Origin: Phycisphaerae bacterium
GTDB lineage: Bacteria > Planctomycetota > Phycisphaerae > UBA1845 > Fen-1342
Direction: 5' to 3'
Length of the DNA: 7,368 nucleotides
NCBI GenBank assembly: GCA_026984555.1
Contig: JALSRY010000734.1
Coordinates: 1-7,368, forward strand
The notes beneath the pieces were generated by a model. That model had not been told where the DNA came from. It saw nothing but the letters and a program-made list of their open reading frames with translations, and did no database searches. The position numbers and the translations under genes were made by a program. Shown here piece after piece: positions 7,333-7,368 of this stretch; positions within the stretch are counted from its first letter, which is position 1, and the number at the start of each line of letters is the position of its first letter.

Positions 7333-7368
7333 CAAAGCAATGTTACGAGCACTCCACGCCGGCGACGC

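Noticed and set aside
7114..7335. Short - strand frames in the 3' intergenic region
   Set aside because: They are Arg/Pro-rich, overlap the terminator hairpin and show no ribosome-binding site or recognisable motif.

Overview
The window is GC-rich (roughly two thirds G+C by eye) bacterial chromosome with three protein genes, all on the + strand, and one tRNA gene on the - strand. No insertion sequence, phage gene, CRISPR array or integration scar is visible. Several traits suggest a planctomycete or a neighbouring deep-branching group: a sodium:solute symporter with a soluble C-terminal appendage, a receiver-like/PEP-synthase-like hybrid of about 1000 residues, weak or absent Shine-Dalgarno sequences, and lone genes spaced by 100-250 bases rather than packed operons. 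This placement is an inference from style, not proof.

Layout: (1) 2-1654 is the 3' part of a sodium:solute symporter (SSS family) gene whose first membrane segments lie before the window. (2) 1655-1897 is non-coding, with a GC-rich hairpin and a TAGAAT -10-like box. (3) 1898-4907/4909 encodes a large cytoplasmic protein with two N-terminal receiver-like domains, a PEP synthase/pyruvate phosphate dikinase-type ATP-binding domain and a conserved C-terminal block, but no phosphohistidine swivel domain. (4) 4910-5022 holds nothing I can name. (5) 5023-5097 on the - strand is tRNA-Met(CAU), with a plausible promoter at 5148-5176. (6) 5098-5300 is a divergent intergenic region that also carries a TTGACG-17-TAACGT promoter ending just before the next gene. 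(7) 5301-7160 encodes an NhaC-family Na+/H+ antiporter with an N-terminal signal-like segment. (8) 7161-7368 holds a probable terminator hairpin and a tandem 9-base direct repeat near the window end.

The two membrane proteins could form a sodium cycle: the symporter brings solute in with Na+, and the antiporter expels Na+ in exchange for protons. The large central protein is probably regulatory or enzymatic with an unknown substrate. It shares no visible operon with either transporter and is the most interesting gene here. I do not see a clear, wholly new multi-gene system; the novelty lies in individual protein architectures.
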